Below are positions 45,108 to 54,810 of a stretch of 64,000 nt of DNA, in pieces. Position 1 is the stretch's first letter; each line of letters starts with the position of its first letter. The position numbers and the translations under genes are program-made. The notes beneath the pieces were generated by a model. That model had not been told where the DNA came from and ran no database searches. It saw only the letters and a list, made by a program, of their open reading frames with translations. The stretch is from Burkholderia sp. S171 (GTDB lineage Bacteria > Pseudomonadota > Gammaproteobacteria > Burkholderiales > Burkholderiaceae), in assembly GCF_009766085.1 (NCBI RefSeq), contig NZ_LMUF01000028.1, positions 22,720 through 86,719 on the forward strand. Direction: 5' to 3'.

Positions 45108-46085
45108 ATGGGCACAGAGAAACCCACGGGGAAAGACGCGGAAACGTTGCCCCCGTTAAATGCGTTGCGGCACTTCGAGGCGGCCGCCCGCCTGGGGAGT
45201 TTCGCGGCTGCGGCAAGCGATCTGCACGTCACGCACTGGGCGGTCGGCAAACAAATTCGATTGCTCGAAGACTGGTTCGGGGTTCCGCTCTTTGAGCGCC
45301 GCCCACGCGGTGTCGTTCCTACTGACGAAGGCGCTGCGCTGCTTAATGATGTCAAAGGTGCATTTGGGCGCCTGAGCAGTTCGGTCACCCGGCTGCGCCA
45401 CGAATCCATTACGCGTCGCATAACGGGTGTCGTGCGCGTCAATGCGCCGGCGAGCTTTGCTTTGTGCTGGCTAATACCGCGCCTGGCAGATTTCCAGGTT
45501 CGCTACCCGGATATTGATGTGCGGCTCTCCACAACTTCACGCAAGTTGCGCTATGTCGGTGATGCATTCGACGTCGGCGTGCGCTCGGGACCCGAGGACG
45601 CAGCGGGCCTCACGTCAACCACGCTGATGCCCGACTTGCGCCTGCCCGCTTGTAGTCCAGCGGTATTGTCGAGCCACCCTATCAGGGCCGTCGCCGACTT
45701 GCGAAATCACACGCTCCTTCACTCCACGAGCACGCGCACAGCCTGGTCCGATTGGTTGCGGGAGGCTGGCGCGCCCGGCCTGCAGGGTGCCCACCATCTC
45801 GACTTCGATCATGTTTTTCTCCAATTGGGCGCAGCGGCTGAAGGCCTCGGCGTGACGTTGGCATCGCTGCCACTCATTGAGCGCGAGATCGCAACGGGGC
45901 GTCTCGTGTGTCCAATATCAGAGCCCGCATCGCGCGGCCCCGATTACACGTTGGTCGTGAACACTGATCGCGGCGACGATGACGCGGTCATTGCGTTCAA
46001 AAAGTGGATCACAGCGGCGGCGCAAAATTCGGTAGAGGCGGTTCGAAGCAAACCTACACTGCGTACGAAACGATCGCGGCGCTAA
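45108..46085 (+). CDS. LysR-family regulator, GcvA-like
   Basis: A 325-residue LysR of the GcvA/AmpR-like group. The DNA-binding part is LPPLNALRHFEAAARLGSFA and AAASDLHVTHWAVGKQIRLL, with FERRPRGVVPTDEGAALL as the wing. The ATG at 45108 gives the sequence MGTEKPTGKD. Its C-terminus ends in a basic tail. Divergent from the Fsr-like transporter gene, its probable target. Confidence 0.92.
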   Translation: MGTEKPTGKDAETLPPLNALRHFEAAARLGSFAAAASDLHVTHWAVGKQIRLLEDWFGVPLFERRPRGVVPTDEGAALLNDVKGAFGRLSSSVTRLRHESITRRITGVVRVNAPASFALCWLIPRLADFQVRYPDIDVRLSTTSRKLRYVGDAFDVGVRSGPEDAAGLTSTTLMPDLRLPACSPAVLSSHPIRAVADLRNHTLLHSTSTRTAWSDWLREAGAPGLQGAHHLDFDHVFLQLGAAAEGLGVTLASLPLIEREIATGRLVCPISEPASRGPDYTLVVNTDRGDDDAVIAFKKWITAAAQNSVEAVRSKPTLRTKRSRR

Positions 46086-46376
46086 TGGTGATGGTTAATT
46101 CAGGCTCGACACACAGGGCGATGAGGGCTTTGATCGGTTCGCTGGCGGAGAACGGTATCAATCCTCCTCAATCAAAACCGGTGACACTCACGGATTTCGT
46201 TATGCGCTAATGGTTTGCGCTATACCGAATGAACGAGCGCGTACTGCAATCATTGCGTACTGCTGATTGACTCAACACGCCTCGGATGGCGTCATAGCGC
46301 TGACAACGACGGTCGCCCGCCAGGAATTTCATCGGCGAGTTATAAGAGCACGAGTTATCTCTAGCATCAAACCGAG

Positions 46377-47840
46377 TCAACTACCCAGGGCGTTCGGATC
46401 CCGCCACGCTCGCTCGAACGGAAGCCGCCACGCCCGGGGTGCGACGAGTTGATGGATGGCATTTGGCCCCCACGAGCCCGGCGCGTAGAAGCGAACAGGA
46501 GGTGGGGATTCGAGCAAGGCCGTCGATACTTCCCACAGCCGCTCGATGCCCTCAGCAGTAGTAAAGAGCGTACGGTCTCCGCGCATGGCATCGAGGATCA
46601 ATCGCTCGTAGGCTTCCAGTACGTCGCCAATCAGACCGGTATCGCGCATGGCGAACTGCAAGCTCAGTTTGTCCAGCCGCATCCCGGGGCCCGGGCGTTT
46701 GCCGTAGAACGAAAGCGACATCTTCGATGCATCCGCCAGGTCGAATGTCAGATGGTCCGGTCCTTGCGAACCGACGCCAGATCCCGCCGGAAACATGCTC
46801 TTCGGCGGCTCGCGAAACGCGATGGAAATAATGCGTTGCCCCTCGGCAAGCCGCTTTCCTGTGCGCAGATAGAACGGAACGCCGGCCCAGCGCCAGTTAT
46901 CGATCGAACATTTCAACGCAATGAATGTTTCCGTTTCTGATTCCGGACTGACCCCTTCCTCGGATCGATAACCGGTGTACTGCCCCCGGACGACATCGGT
47001 TGGCTGTATCGGCAGCATGCTGCGGAAGACCTTGTTCTTTTCCTCGCTAATGGGAGAAGGTTCCAGCGACGTCGGTGGCTCCATCGCCATGAACGCGAGA
47101 ATCTGAAACAGGTGCGTGACGACCATGTCGCGAAATGCGCCAGTTTGCTCATAGAAACCGGCACGCTTGCCGAGGCTCAACGTTTCAGGCACGTCGATCT
47201 GAACGTGGTCGATGAAGTTGCGGTTCCAGATCGGCTCGAACAAACCGTTCGCGAAGCGGAAAGCGAGAATGTTCTGGGCGGGCTCCTTCCCCAGAAAATG
47301 ATCGATGCGGAAGATCTGCTCTTCTTCGAAGACTTCGTGCAGCCGGGCATTCAACGAAACAGAAGTCGCCAGATCCGTTCCGAACGGCTTCTCCATGATG
47401 ATCCGTGAGCGTTCCACGAGGCCCGCTTCCTTGAGCATGCCCACTGCGGAGAGTGCAGCGTTAGGGGGGACGCTCAGGTAATGCAGCCGCCGGCACTCGC
47501 CATCGAAGCTCAGCTCGGCGTTCAGCACCGCCGCCTTGAGCGCCTCCGCGCCTGCGGTCAGCGGCAGATAGTCGAGATTGGCGGCGAAAGTGTCCCACTC
47601 CCGCTGGGCGACCTTTCGAGAAGAAAACTCATCGAGCGCTTCTCGCGCCGTGCGACGAAAGTCGTCAATGTGAATGTTGTCGAGTGCGACAGCAATGATC
47701 TTGCAGCCCGGAATGAATCCAGCGCTCGACAGATGGAACAAGCCTGGCAAGAGCTTGCGTCGCGCCAGATCGCCTGTGGCGCCGAACAGAACGACGACTT
47801 GCGGGAATTGCGGACCCACTCCTGCAGAGATCTTGGCCAT
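46377..47840 (-). CDS. zwf: Glucose-6-phosphate 1-dehydrogenase
   Basis: A 487-residue enzyme that oxidises glucose-6-phosphate to 6-phosphogluconolactone with NADP. VVVLFGATGDLARRKLLPGL is the nucleotide-binding site, IIMEKPFGTD the conserved EKPxG, and IFRIDHFLGKEPAQNILAFR contains the substrate-binding and catalytic His-Lys signature. Length is normal. The ATG at 47840 has AAGGA eight bases upstream. No pgl, edd or glk gene lies next to it, so it looks like an isolated, probably additional copy. Confidence 0.95.
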   Translation of the reverse strand: MAKISAGVGPQFPQVVVLFGATGDLARRKLLPGLFHLSSAGFIPGCKIIAVALDNIHIDDFRRTAREALDEFSSRKVAQREWDTFAANLDYLPLTAGAEALKAAVLNAELSFDGECRRLHYLSVPPNAALSAVGMLKEAGLVERSRIIMEKPFGTDLATSVSLNARLHEVFEEEQIFRIDHFLGKEPAQNILAFRFANGLFEPIWNRNFIDHVQIDVPETLSLGKRAGFYEQTGAFRDMVVTHLFQILAFMAMEPPTSLEPSPISEEKNKVFRSMLPIQPTDVVRGQYTGYRSEEGVSPESETETFIALKCSIDNWRWAGVPFYLRTGKRLAEGQRIISIAFREPPKSMFPAGSGVGSQGPDHLTFDLADASKMSLSFYGKRPGPGMRLDKLSLQFAMRDTGLIGDVLEAYERLILDAMRGDRTLFTTAEGIERLWEVSTALLESPPPVRFYAPGSWGPNAIHQLVAPRAWRLPFERAWRDPNALGS

Positions 47841-48182
47841 CGTGCAAATCCTTTCTGGGGTGTCGACGCCTGGCGAAAAGAACGTGAAAGAGCGCATCCG
47901 GTTGCTGGGCTTTATTCGACCTTGGTCGTCCAAGTGCCCTTTTTTCAGAAACGCTCTTCGTCGCAAAAAAGTGAAATGGACTGCATGGCGGCGCCTGACT
48001 AAGCCGTCGTCTTCGTCGTTATTTAAGTTTGCCCAGCAAGGTGTTGTATCAGGCTGCGGAGTTTTGTTTCCACAGTATCACGCGCTTAAAAATCGAACTT
48101 GCGATGCTGACGGTAGTGCACCGTCAGGCCGAACTCATTCAACCGCCTGCAACCTGCGCAGGCGGAAAGCGTGTTCAACGCC
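47841..48182. other. Gap with two hairpins between zwf and the HU gene
   Basis: No gene is seen. Two GC-rich stems lie beyond the HU stop codon: CCGCCTGC/GCAGGCGG at 48143-48165 and CTGACGG/CCGTCAG at 48107-48127. Either could end the HU transcript, but neither is followed by a strong T-run on the minus strand. The left part should hold the zwf promoter. Confidence 0.5.
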
Positions 48183-48458
48183 CTACTGGTTCACTGCGTC
48201 CTTGAACGCTTTGCCAGCGGTGAATTTGACCGTCGTCGACGCGGCGATCTGAAGCGCCTCGCCGGTCTTCGGATTGCGACCAGTCCGGGCCGCACGCGCT
48301 CCCGTGCTGAAAGATCCGAATCCGATGAGTTGAACCGCATCGCCCTTGACCACCGCGTTCGTCACGGTCGCCAAAAATGCGTCGATCGTTTCTGCTGCGG
48401 CCGATTTCGCGATGCCCACTTCGCTCGCCACTGCATCGATGAGTTCCTGTTTGTTCAT
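48183..48458 (-). CDS. HU-family DNA-binding protein
   Basis: A 91-residue histone-like protein. [20 protein letters not shown], then [20 protein letters not shown] (the HU signature with the intercalating-arm RNP-K motif) and [14 protein letters not shown]. It bends DNA nonspecifically as a dimer. GGAGA precedes the ATG. A replicon-borne HU next to a partition locus may assist origin or partition-complex architecture; that role is inference. Confidence 0.95.
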   Translation of the reverse strand: MNKQELIDAVASEVGIAKSAAAETIDAFLATVTNAVVKGDAVQLIGFGSFSTGARAARTGRNPKTGEALQIAASTTVKFTAGKAFKDAVNQ

Positions 48459-49478
48459 ATTCGCGTTCTCCTATTTAAGCGAAAGACAGCCAATGTACCT
48501 GTCAGGTTCGGAGGATACCGCACCGCCGGGGAGAGGTAGCGCGGTTTTACGGGAACGGCGCCCTCTTCTGCCTTGGTGTCTATCGGCTGCGAGCTCGGCT
48601 GCGAGTAGCTAGCCGCCGTTTTCCGCATACTGATTTTCGGCTGCGGCGGAGATCCGAGGTTCAGGTGACTCGATGCGTGATGCCAGGCCGCTTACTGGTA
48701 ACTGGTTGAGCCGGCCTGCCCTGCGCGAGACCAGCTTGAACGTTGTCGAGTTATTGCGCCTAGCTGGCAGAGACTCATCGAGCAATCTCGGCAACTCGGT
48801 GACAACGGCCTGTTCTGTGAAGCTCAGGCTTACAACGCGGTCGCTATAGAAAGCGTACCGGAGACTCCTTCCATGGTGCCGTAACCCATTCGACGCCTGC
48901 ATGGCGCGCGATTACAGGGATACGGCGTTTGACTTCTTAACGTAGCGGCTGATACGTATTAGGACTCAATCGATACAAGCAACCGGTGAAATCGATGATT
49001 TTGGTCAATGATCGAAGAAATCTCCGTTCGAATCGCGTCGACCTTAAGAAGATTTCAAAGAGGCGTGAAACATTTTAGCATTTAGCCCCCCTTCCCTATG
49101 CTGGGCTTGGCTTTCGGGCATTACCATTTTGATGTTGATTGTTTCACGACTATGCAGAATGGCATAGCGCTTGGGCATACAGTCTGCGTCGCCAAAATGC
49201 GATGCAAAAGTCGACATCGCCTCCCAGTGCGGGCGTTAGAGCTCGTCGTCCCTGGCCGTCAGCGAACTACTGAGCGTTTTCGGTTGATGCCCAAGGATTT
49301 ATCGGGCTTGTGCCGATGGCGCGAACACGCGCTCCATCGAGCGGTACTGCAGCGTCGCGTGACGATCCGCCGAGATGAGCAGCCGCCTGCCCTATTGAAT
49401 TGCAGGGGTCTTGCGGCGCACTGCAGTGTTTCATGCACGCTGCCTCTATGATCCACGGGACCCGAGCGCACGTCATCC
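48459..49478. other. 1-kb stretch without recognisable gene
   Basis: Several open frames run through this stretch but none shows family-like motifs, a convincing ribosome site or consistent codon use. It looks like eroded accessory DNA between the HU gene and a toxin remnant. Confidence 0.6.
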
Positions 49479-49670
49479 TTAGTGGTAGTCATCCTCGCGT
49501 TGATGTCGGATGGCGAGAACCGTCACGGTCCCCTCGCCTTCGATTTCGATTTCGATTTCGAACAGAGGGACGTAGCCCGTATTGCCGAACGGCACGGCGA
49601 GTTCTCGCAGATCAAGATTGTCGGAGTCGACTTTGCGACAGGGTCTGCCCCGGCGGTCGCCGCGCTTCAT
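49479..49670 (-). pseudogene. ParE/RelE-type toxin, C-terminal remnant
   Basis: The frame has GRPCRKVDSDNLDLRELAVP, then FGNTGYVPLFEIEIEIEGEG and TVTVLAIRHQREDDYH. This is the second half of ParE/RelE toxins (GRP..., RELxxPFGxxGYVxLY, VxVLAxRHQRE-x-x-Y). The N-terminal helices are missing and an in-frame stop lies just upstream of the first Met. The EIEIEIEGE stretch comes from a GAAATC-type triplet repeat. No antitoxin gene is visible alongside, so it is probably inactive. Confidence 0.75.
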
Positions 49671-49744
49671 GGCTTAGGCTTAGCGGGGCTACCTGATTAC
49701 GGAAGATCCGTGTTCGTTGCGGGACTGCCGGCGAGGGTGTCGAT

Positions 49745-50020
49745 TCACACTCCCGCTCGAGGATGGGTGCGCGGCCGCTGCAGGATGTGGTAGATCGCTT
49801 GGAGATGCTGTTCGCCTACCACGCCCGGGACAGAGCAGCCGGCTGAGAGTCGCTGAGCCGATACCCCTAGCTGCCGGCAAACGGTCGATAGGTAAGGTTT
49901 GGCGTCATCCTTAACGCACGCGTGCGCAGCCTTCACAATTGTCGCCTCGCCGAAGTCCTCAATTAGCCACTTTAACAACTGGCGATCCTGTTCATTTCGC
50001 ACGCGTACCCACTGTTCCAT
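49745..50020 (-). CDS. Hypothetical 91-residue protein near the partition locus
   Basis: A short protein starting MEQWVRVRNEQDRQLLKWLI with GAGGA upstream of the ATG. It continues EDFGEATIVKAAHACVKDD and YLSTVCRQLGVSAQRLSAG, a pattern resembling a small helix-turn-helix (STVCRQLGVSAQRL). I do not recognise a family; a plasmid-type small DNA-binding protein is possible. Coding is supported by the ribosome site and an amphipathic helical pattern. Confidence 0.5.
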   Translation of the reverse strand: MEQWVRVRNEQDRQLLKWLIEDFGEATIVKAAHACVKDDAKPYLSTVCRQLGVSAQRLSAGCSVPGVVGEQHLQAIYHILQRPRTHPRAGV

Positions 50021-50645
50021 GGCTTCCTCGCAGGCTGTATGTTTACACAGCACTCGAATCAAACGGCTTACTTATGACAAGTAGTAGCCCTTTTCCGCCA
50101 TTGAATGCTGAGCATGGAAGGTGTTTGTTGGATACGCCTTTGCGATCGACCGTTAGTTGCGTGTTTATTTTTTACAATGCCGCTACGAAATCGCAGACGC
50201 GAGGTTTCGTGTCGTGTCTGCGATACCTATATGCCTCGATATTGCGGGCCGTCGTGCCGTCCGGCCGTCGCAGAAAACGGTCTACCGCGCAGTGACGCAA
50301 CGTGGTTTGGCGTGTGGGATTTGCATCGCTTAGCTTTGCAAGAGCTTGCGCAGAGTTGAGCTAGGCGAACTACACCAGCGATAGGACTCGTGCTGCTACC
50401 ATTCTCGCCGCGTTCGAAAAGCGACTCATCAATGCCGACCAACTTCATCTGAAACTGAAAATTCACCGCAAAGCGCAACTCGGGACGTAGGCCGAGAACT
50501 TGGTGTCAGTGGTAAAGCGATTTCAATTTCGCCAGATCAGGATGTCCGCGAGACCTCAACAGCGAGCAGAGCCACAACACTTATACGGGGGCGAAGGTCC
50601 GGAGACCCTTTAAGCGAAGATGTGCGCGACGCCAACGAGACGATA

Positions 50646-50666
50646 CGTGTCTAGAGTCTAGACACG
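50646..50666 (-). promoter_or_regulatory. parS-like site 1
   Basis: CGTGTCTAGA-G-TCTAGACACG, a perfect palindrome with 10-bp arms around one base. Its 15-bp core is the reverse complement of the cores at 51513 and 51575. It lies about 1 kb beyond parB. Confidence 0.75.
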
Positions 50667-51512
50667 CGCTACAGGAGCGCTTTCATAGCTTAGCGATTGG
50701 TCCAGCCTGTCGGTCGGCGGACGCGCTGGGCGGAAGGCGACAAAGGCGGTCGGCGAAGTGCTGGGTATAGGAATCAACAGCGGCATGATTTCAGAAGCAA
50801 CTGACACGAACCAACGGCACGTTCGCGAAAACGTTTGGTGTCGAACTTGAAACCAGCGGCCAGAATTTTCGTCGGGAAACGAACGCGGCTATTTGTGCCA
50901 TCTTCGTCCCTGGCCCCCTAAATTCCGCAGCAAGCCCGGCCCGTAAGAATTTGCGCAGGGCACCCTCACCGTCACGGATTCCCCCTACGGTCCAGAAAGG
51001 CCCGGAGCAATCGAAAGGCAAATTAGTCTTTGTGAAGATGCCTCATCGCGGTCATCTCTGGCTAGCCCGATTACTTTCGCCGCCATCGCCGTGAAGACAC
51101 GCAGTACCTCGCATCTTCTTTGTGAAGTGACCAATGTTGTGTATCGCTGTTGTTGCTGGCACGACCGCTTGCTCTAGTGTTTTCTGCGCCATGCGATGTT
51201 TTCTGCGGACGTGACCGGGTATTTTGTGAGCTGGGAGGACCTGATTGCCACACTCGCATCGGAGATATTTTTCAGCCTTCGTATGGCTCTCGCGCGCCCC
51301 CAAATCGACAACGGACAGAGACAGTGTCGCGCTACAAACGGCGCGGCTTACCCACAACCACACTCGCCGATACGCACGGCTAATCCCACCATCGCCCTGT
51401 GTCAGACCCTCGGCTACCGCCGTAGCTGATAGCACCGTTCGATCACCCTCTACCCCCGCGCGATGCTACCTCCCCGTTCGCGCGATGCCAGTGCCGCCGC
51501 GACAGGAATCGT

Positions 51513-51527
51513 GTCTAGACTCTAGAC
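51513..51527 (+). promoter_or_regulatory. parS-like site 2
   Basis: GTCTAGACTCTAGAC, 7-bp palindromic arms around a central C, flanked by the same leading GT as site 1. It lies 125 bases from the parB stop codon. Confidence 0.75.
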
Positions 51528-51574
51528 GTTCCTATATCTGCGAAATCGATCCTGAACACCCCGGCGTCCGACTC

Positions 51575-51591
51575 TGTCTAGACTCTAGACA
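51575..51591 (+). promoter_or_regulatory. parS-like site 3
   Basis: TGTCTAGA-C-TCTAGACA, 8-bp arms around C, same core as site 2 and 62 bases from it. Three identical cores near parAB in gene-free DNA are best explained as ParB-binding centromere sites. Confidence 0.75.
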
Positions 51592-51607
51592 CGCTAGAAA
51601 ACAGCAC

Positions 51608-51633
51608 AAAAAAAGCCCGCACATGGCGGGCTT
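51608..51633 (-). terminator. Rho-independent terminator of parAB
   Basis: On the minus strand AAGCCCGCC-ATGT-GCGGGCTT is followed by a run of seven T. It begins 19 bases after the parB stop, a standard intrinsic terminator. Confidence 0.9.
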
Positions 51634-51651
51634 CGTCGCGTTCAACGTTCC

Positions 51652-52629
51652 TCAACTTGCTTTAGGCTGAGCGTGAAACATCTGGCTTATAAGCTCCCTG
51701 ATCTGCGTCTCTTGCGCGTTGGTCAGCACGCCGGACTTGATCTTCACCGTGATACCACTGACATCCTTGGTAATGGAGCCCGCGTGTTCCCTGCCAGAAA
51801 AGAACTTGTCGATACTCCGCTCGCTCGCTGAGTTGACGGTTGTTGCTTGGCGAGTTGCCAACGCCTTAATCGCCGCAGCCACTTTCCCTTGGTCCATATC
51901 GCCCTTCACAACCAAGGGCCAAAGTTCCACAGCTGCGTTCATACCGCTCTCGCCGTGCTTTTTGATCGCCGTAACAATCGCCTGAGCCGCGGTCCCACCA
52001 AGTAGCCGTGGCTGGATATCCAGGTCCTTCCTGATGAAGTTCGGCAGGTTCTCGAACGACAGAAACTGATAGAGCCCGCTACGAGACATACCCAGTGCCT
52101 CGGCCATTCGCTTCCGGTCGGGAAACTCCTTTTCCGTACGCCTTATAGACGTAGCGACCTCATAGTCGGACAAGTCGTCACGGCTGACGTTTTCCACCAA
52201 GGCCAACACCGCCATGTCTGCGTCGGAACACGCGACAACAACAGCGTTTATCGTGTCCAGCCCCAACATCACGTGCGCGCGCCATCGACGTTCGCCCGCC
52301 ACGATTTGATAGATTTCCTCGAACCGGCGGACCACGATAGGTTGCATCAGCCCGACTTCACGAATGGATTCGGCCAGTTCCGACAGCTTTGCTTCATTAA
52401 ATACGCGACGCGGCTGCCAGGGATTCGGCACAACATCGGATACAGCCAATCGCGACGCGGCGCCGGTGGACTCGAGTTCTTGCACACGGAGTTGTGCAAC
52501 CGCCAATGCCCCGGCAAGGCCCGGTGCCGTTTGCGTTCGAGTACTGCGTTTCACTTCGTCTCCGTTGATAGACGAAGTCGCCCGAATGCCTGCTGTCTTG
52601 GCCAGCAATTGTTCACGCATGTTGCTCAT
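51652..52629 (-). CDS. parB: Partition protein ParB
   Basis: A 325-residue ParB/Spo0J family protein. The N-terminal domain has VVPNPWQPRRVFNEAKLSEL and ESIREVGLMQPIVVRR. The CTP-binding box is YQIVAGERRWRAHVMLG (GERRWRA), and ALVENVSRDDLSDYEVATSI is the C-motif. The DNA-binding helix-turn-helix KRMAEALGMSRSGLYQFLSF follows. It overlaps the parA stop (ATGA) with GGAGG eight bases upstream. It should load on the TCTAGA-type palindromes downstream and segregate the replicon with ParA. Confidence 0.95.
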   Translation of the reverse strand: MSNMREQLLAKTAGIRATSSINGDEVKRSTRTQTAPGLAGALAVAQLRVQELESTGAASRLAVSDVVPNPWQPRRVFNEAKLSELAESIREVGLMQPIVVRRFEEIYQIVAGERRWRAHVMLGLDTINAVVVACSDADMAVLALVENVSRDDLSDYEVATSIRRTEKEFPDRKRMAEALGMSRSGLYQFLSFENLPNFIRKDLDIQPRLLGGTAAQAIVTAIKKHGESGMNAAVELWPLVVKGDMDQGKVAAAIKALATRQATTVNSASERSIDKFFSGREHAGSITKDVSGITVKIKSGVLTNAQETQIRELISQMFHAQPKAS

Positions 52630-53837
52630 GACGCGTTCCTCCATTTTTCCGCATAGATTTCATCTATCCAACGACAGTAATCGACAAGCGGCTGTCTAAC
52701 CCGCTGCAGCGACTTGGACGCGCTGTGGGTACTGCTGACGTCGAACACCGTTGAGAACGCAAGCGCTCCCGTACTCATGACAGAACTCGCCGGCACTTCA
52801 ATTGAGTGCAACCAACTCTCGTAGGCGCTTTGTGCCCATGCACGAACAATGGGTGCTGACGAAGTACGCCCATAATCGACTCTCGAAAGCAGCAGCGAAA
52901 TAAAATCGTATTTCTTGTCAGTCTCGTACTTCATGAAGCTCTTCGACACATCAGAAAACAGGCGCCAAAACGACAATGAGCTAATGAAGTCAAGATTCTC
53001 AGGGACCATTGGCATCACCATTGCGTCTGCCGCAAGTAGCGCATTCAGATTGAGGTACGACAGAGAGGGCGACGTGTCCATGAGGATATAGTCATATCGC
53101 TTGCGCAGCGGCTCTAAACCCTGTCGCAGCACCGTCCAGAACCGAAAGCCAGGTCTCATCTTCTGCATCGCGGGCAGGTGAAACTCTGCACCAATCAATT
53201 CAGTGTGAGCCGGGATCACATCAAGACCGTCCCAATACGTCGACTGAACTCTCGCTTCCAGTCCACCTTCGATGTCCTGATCGTAGATGTAAGGAAGAAT
53301 TGTGTCGTCCGGCGTCACATCCTTTTCCGCATAAAGACCGCAAAGCTCGGAAAGCGATGCTTGCGGGTCGAGGTCGATCACCAGCACCTTGCGCCCACGC
53401 AACGTCAATCCTTGCGCCAAGCACATGGTTGTCGTCGTCTTGGCCGATCCGCCCTTTAACTGGGCCGTGATGATGATTTTCCCTTCAGGCTCACGCGTCC
53501 CGGTAACGAGCGGAGTTTGATAGATATCGGAGACCTTCTGGACCCAGACGCGCGCTTCCTCTAGAGTAAAGATTCGGGTCCGGCCAGTGCCCGCTGCGGT
53601 GCCCGACGGCAACTCTCCGTCACTCTTGGTGGCCAAGTATTGAACCTGAGAGTGCGCGATATTGCACATCTCGGCAATCTCCCCTGTTTTAAAGACAGGT
53701 GCGGCCTTTCTTGGCCGTGGAGCGAGAATAGTGTCGCGCAGTTCGTCTGTGAAAATCGAGACCTTTTCAGCAAACTGGCTGATCTGCTCAAGATGGACAG
53801 TTCGGTCTACAGCAGGAAGTTGACTCGTTTTCACCAT
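52626..53837 (-). CDS. parA: Partition ATPase ParA, type Ia
   Basis: A 403-residue ParA. An N-terminal extension of about 115 residues carries a MerR-like helix-turn-helix (FKTGEIAEMCNIAHSQVQYL), as in P1/F-type ParA proteins that repress their own operon. The ATPase domain has the deviant Walker A ITAQLKGGSAKTTTTMCLAQ, Walker A' VLVIDLDPQASLSELCGL and Walker B YDYILMDTSPSLSYLNLNA. An 11-bp inverted repeat begins at the start codon, a likely self-operator. Divergent from rep across the iteron origin. Confidence 0.95.
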   Translation of the reverse strand: MVKTSQLPAVDRTVHLEQISQFAEKVSIFTDELRDTILAPRPRKAAPVFKTGEIAEMCNIAHSQVQYLATKSDGELPSGTAAGTGRTRIFTLEEARVWVQKVSDIYQTPLVTGTREPEGKIIITAQLKGGSAKTTTTMCLAQGLTLRGRKVLVIDLDPQASLSELCGLYAEKDVTPDDTILPYIYDQDIEGGLEARVQSTYWDGLDVIPAHTELIGAEFHLPAMQKMRPGFRFWTVLRQGLEPLRKRYDYILMDTSPSLSYLNLNALLAADAMVMPMVPENLDFISSLSFWRLFSDVSKSFMKYETDKKYDFISLLLSRVDYGRTSSAPIVRAWAQSAYESWLHSIEVPASSVMSTGALAFSTVFDVSSTHSASKSLQRVRQPLVDYCRWIDEIYAEKWRNAS

Positions 53838-53875
53838 TCTGAGGTTTTTCCGGAAATTTTAATTAACCTCAGAAT
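53836..53875. promoter_or_regulatory. Inverted repeat at the parA start, likely ParA operator
   Basis: ATTCTGAGGTT (53836-53846) and its exact complement AACCTCAGAAT (53865-53875) flank an 18-base AT-rich spacer. The inner arm reaches the parA ATG. A second, shorter repeat CGCTATA/TATAGCG lies at 53897-53923. Type Ia ParA proteins bind such repeats to repress parAB. Confidence 0.75.
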
Positions 53876-54085
53876 ACAGGAAAGACTTGGCAATTGCGCT
53901 ATAAATCGTTGTTTACTATAGCGATATTCCCTGAAAAGGACTCGACGGTGTCTCTTTCGCCATGTTCTCAGACGCTTCGCACAGCGTAAAACCATCAGCT
54001 TCTTTTCCGAACTATCGCGATACGGTTCCGCTATTGTGTGTTGCATGCCCCGTTAGTTGATCTGCAGGCACTAACCACACCTCAA

Positions 54086-54810
54086 GGTGAGGTCGATTGT
54101 GCTGCTATTACGCCCAAGTTGTTCGATCGCGTTGATGCTGCACAATGAACCTCACCTTCATAGCCAAATACCAGGGAAGACCAGCCGTAAGCAGGTTTGG
54201 AAAGAACCCCGGGAGTAAACCCGCACAATCAACCTCACCATCGGTCGTGCGCTTTCGACCCTTCAAATGCCTGATTGAGGAAAAACAGTCAGCGCGCCAA
54301 CAACTGAATCGATAATTTTGCCCAGTCGTCTGTTCCACCATCGGTTTCGACTCCGATTGCACAATCAACCTCACCCCTGTTCGCAGCTCATATCTCGATC
54401 TATTGGAGACTTGTTGGTATGTTTTTTTAAAGAAGTAAACCAACTCACCCACCAGCAGGGACTTGCGACTTCCTTTATTTTCAATGACTTAACCCCGTAA
54501 AGGTGAGATTCATTGTGTCCAAGGTGAGGCTGGCTGTGCATAGAAGTGAGGTTCGTTGTGTCGCTAGAGTGAGGTTTTTTCCACACCAAGGTGAGGTTTG
54601 ATGTGCAACAAAGAGCCGTTTTAGGAAAGGTGAGGTTGGCTGTGCAGGAACGGGAAGGCATCGCTTCAAGCGGCCCCCACAAGGCTAGACTACCGGGCGC
54701 AGGCTCAACGTGGTGAGGTTAATTGTGCCAAGGTGAGGTTAAATGTGCGCAACCGGCAACGCTTGGGCAGATAGCCTGATCCGGCGGGAGGAGGGTGAGG
54801 TTGTATGTGT
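54086..54810. other. oriV: Replication origin: array of 12 iterons
   Basis: Twelve near-copies of GGTGAGGTTNNNTGTGC lie between parA and rep. Forward copies start at 54086, 54502, 54523, 54545, 54590, 54629, 54712, 54732 and 54794. Inverted copies end at 54156, 54239 and 54375. A degenerate copy lies at about 54567. The block 54502-54606 has a spacing of about 22 bases, two helical turns, so bound Rep molecules would line up on one face. The interval 54240-54360 holds no gene. This is a typical Rep_3-type iteron origin and copy-control locus. Confidence 0.85.

Larger units (their letters stand above)
50021..51607. other. Gene-poor partition region
   Basis: About 1.6 kb without a convincing gene. 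It contains the three parS-like palindromes listed separately at 50646, 51513 and 51575. Open frames here lack ribosome sites or family motifs. A centromere-like region free of genes is usual next to parAB. Confidence 0.6.

Noticed and set aside
46086..46376. Possible small gene between the LysR gene and zwf
   Set aside because: No frame has a start with a ribosome site and recognisable content; treated as an intergenic gap.
51052..51435. Minus-strand frame with a zinc-finger-like stretch (RCECGNQVLPAHKIPGHVRR)
   Set aside because: The C-x-C ... H-x4-H pattern is suggestive, but the frame has no ribosome site, no Met near the motif and no other family features; it falls in the gene-free parS region.
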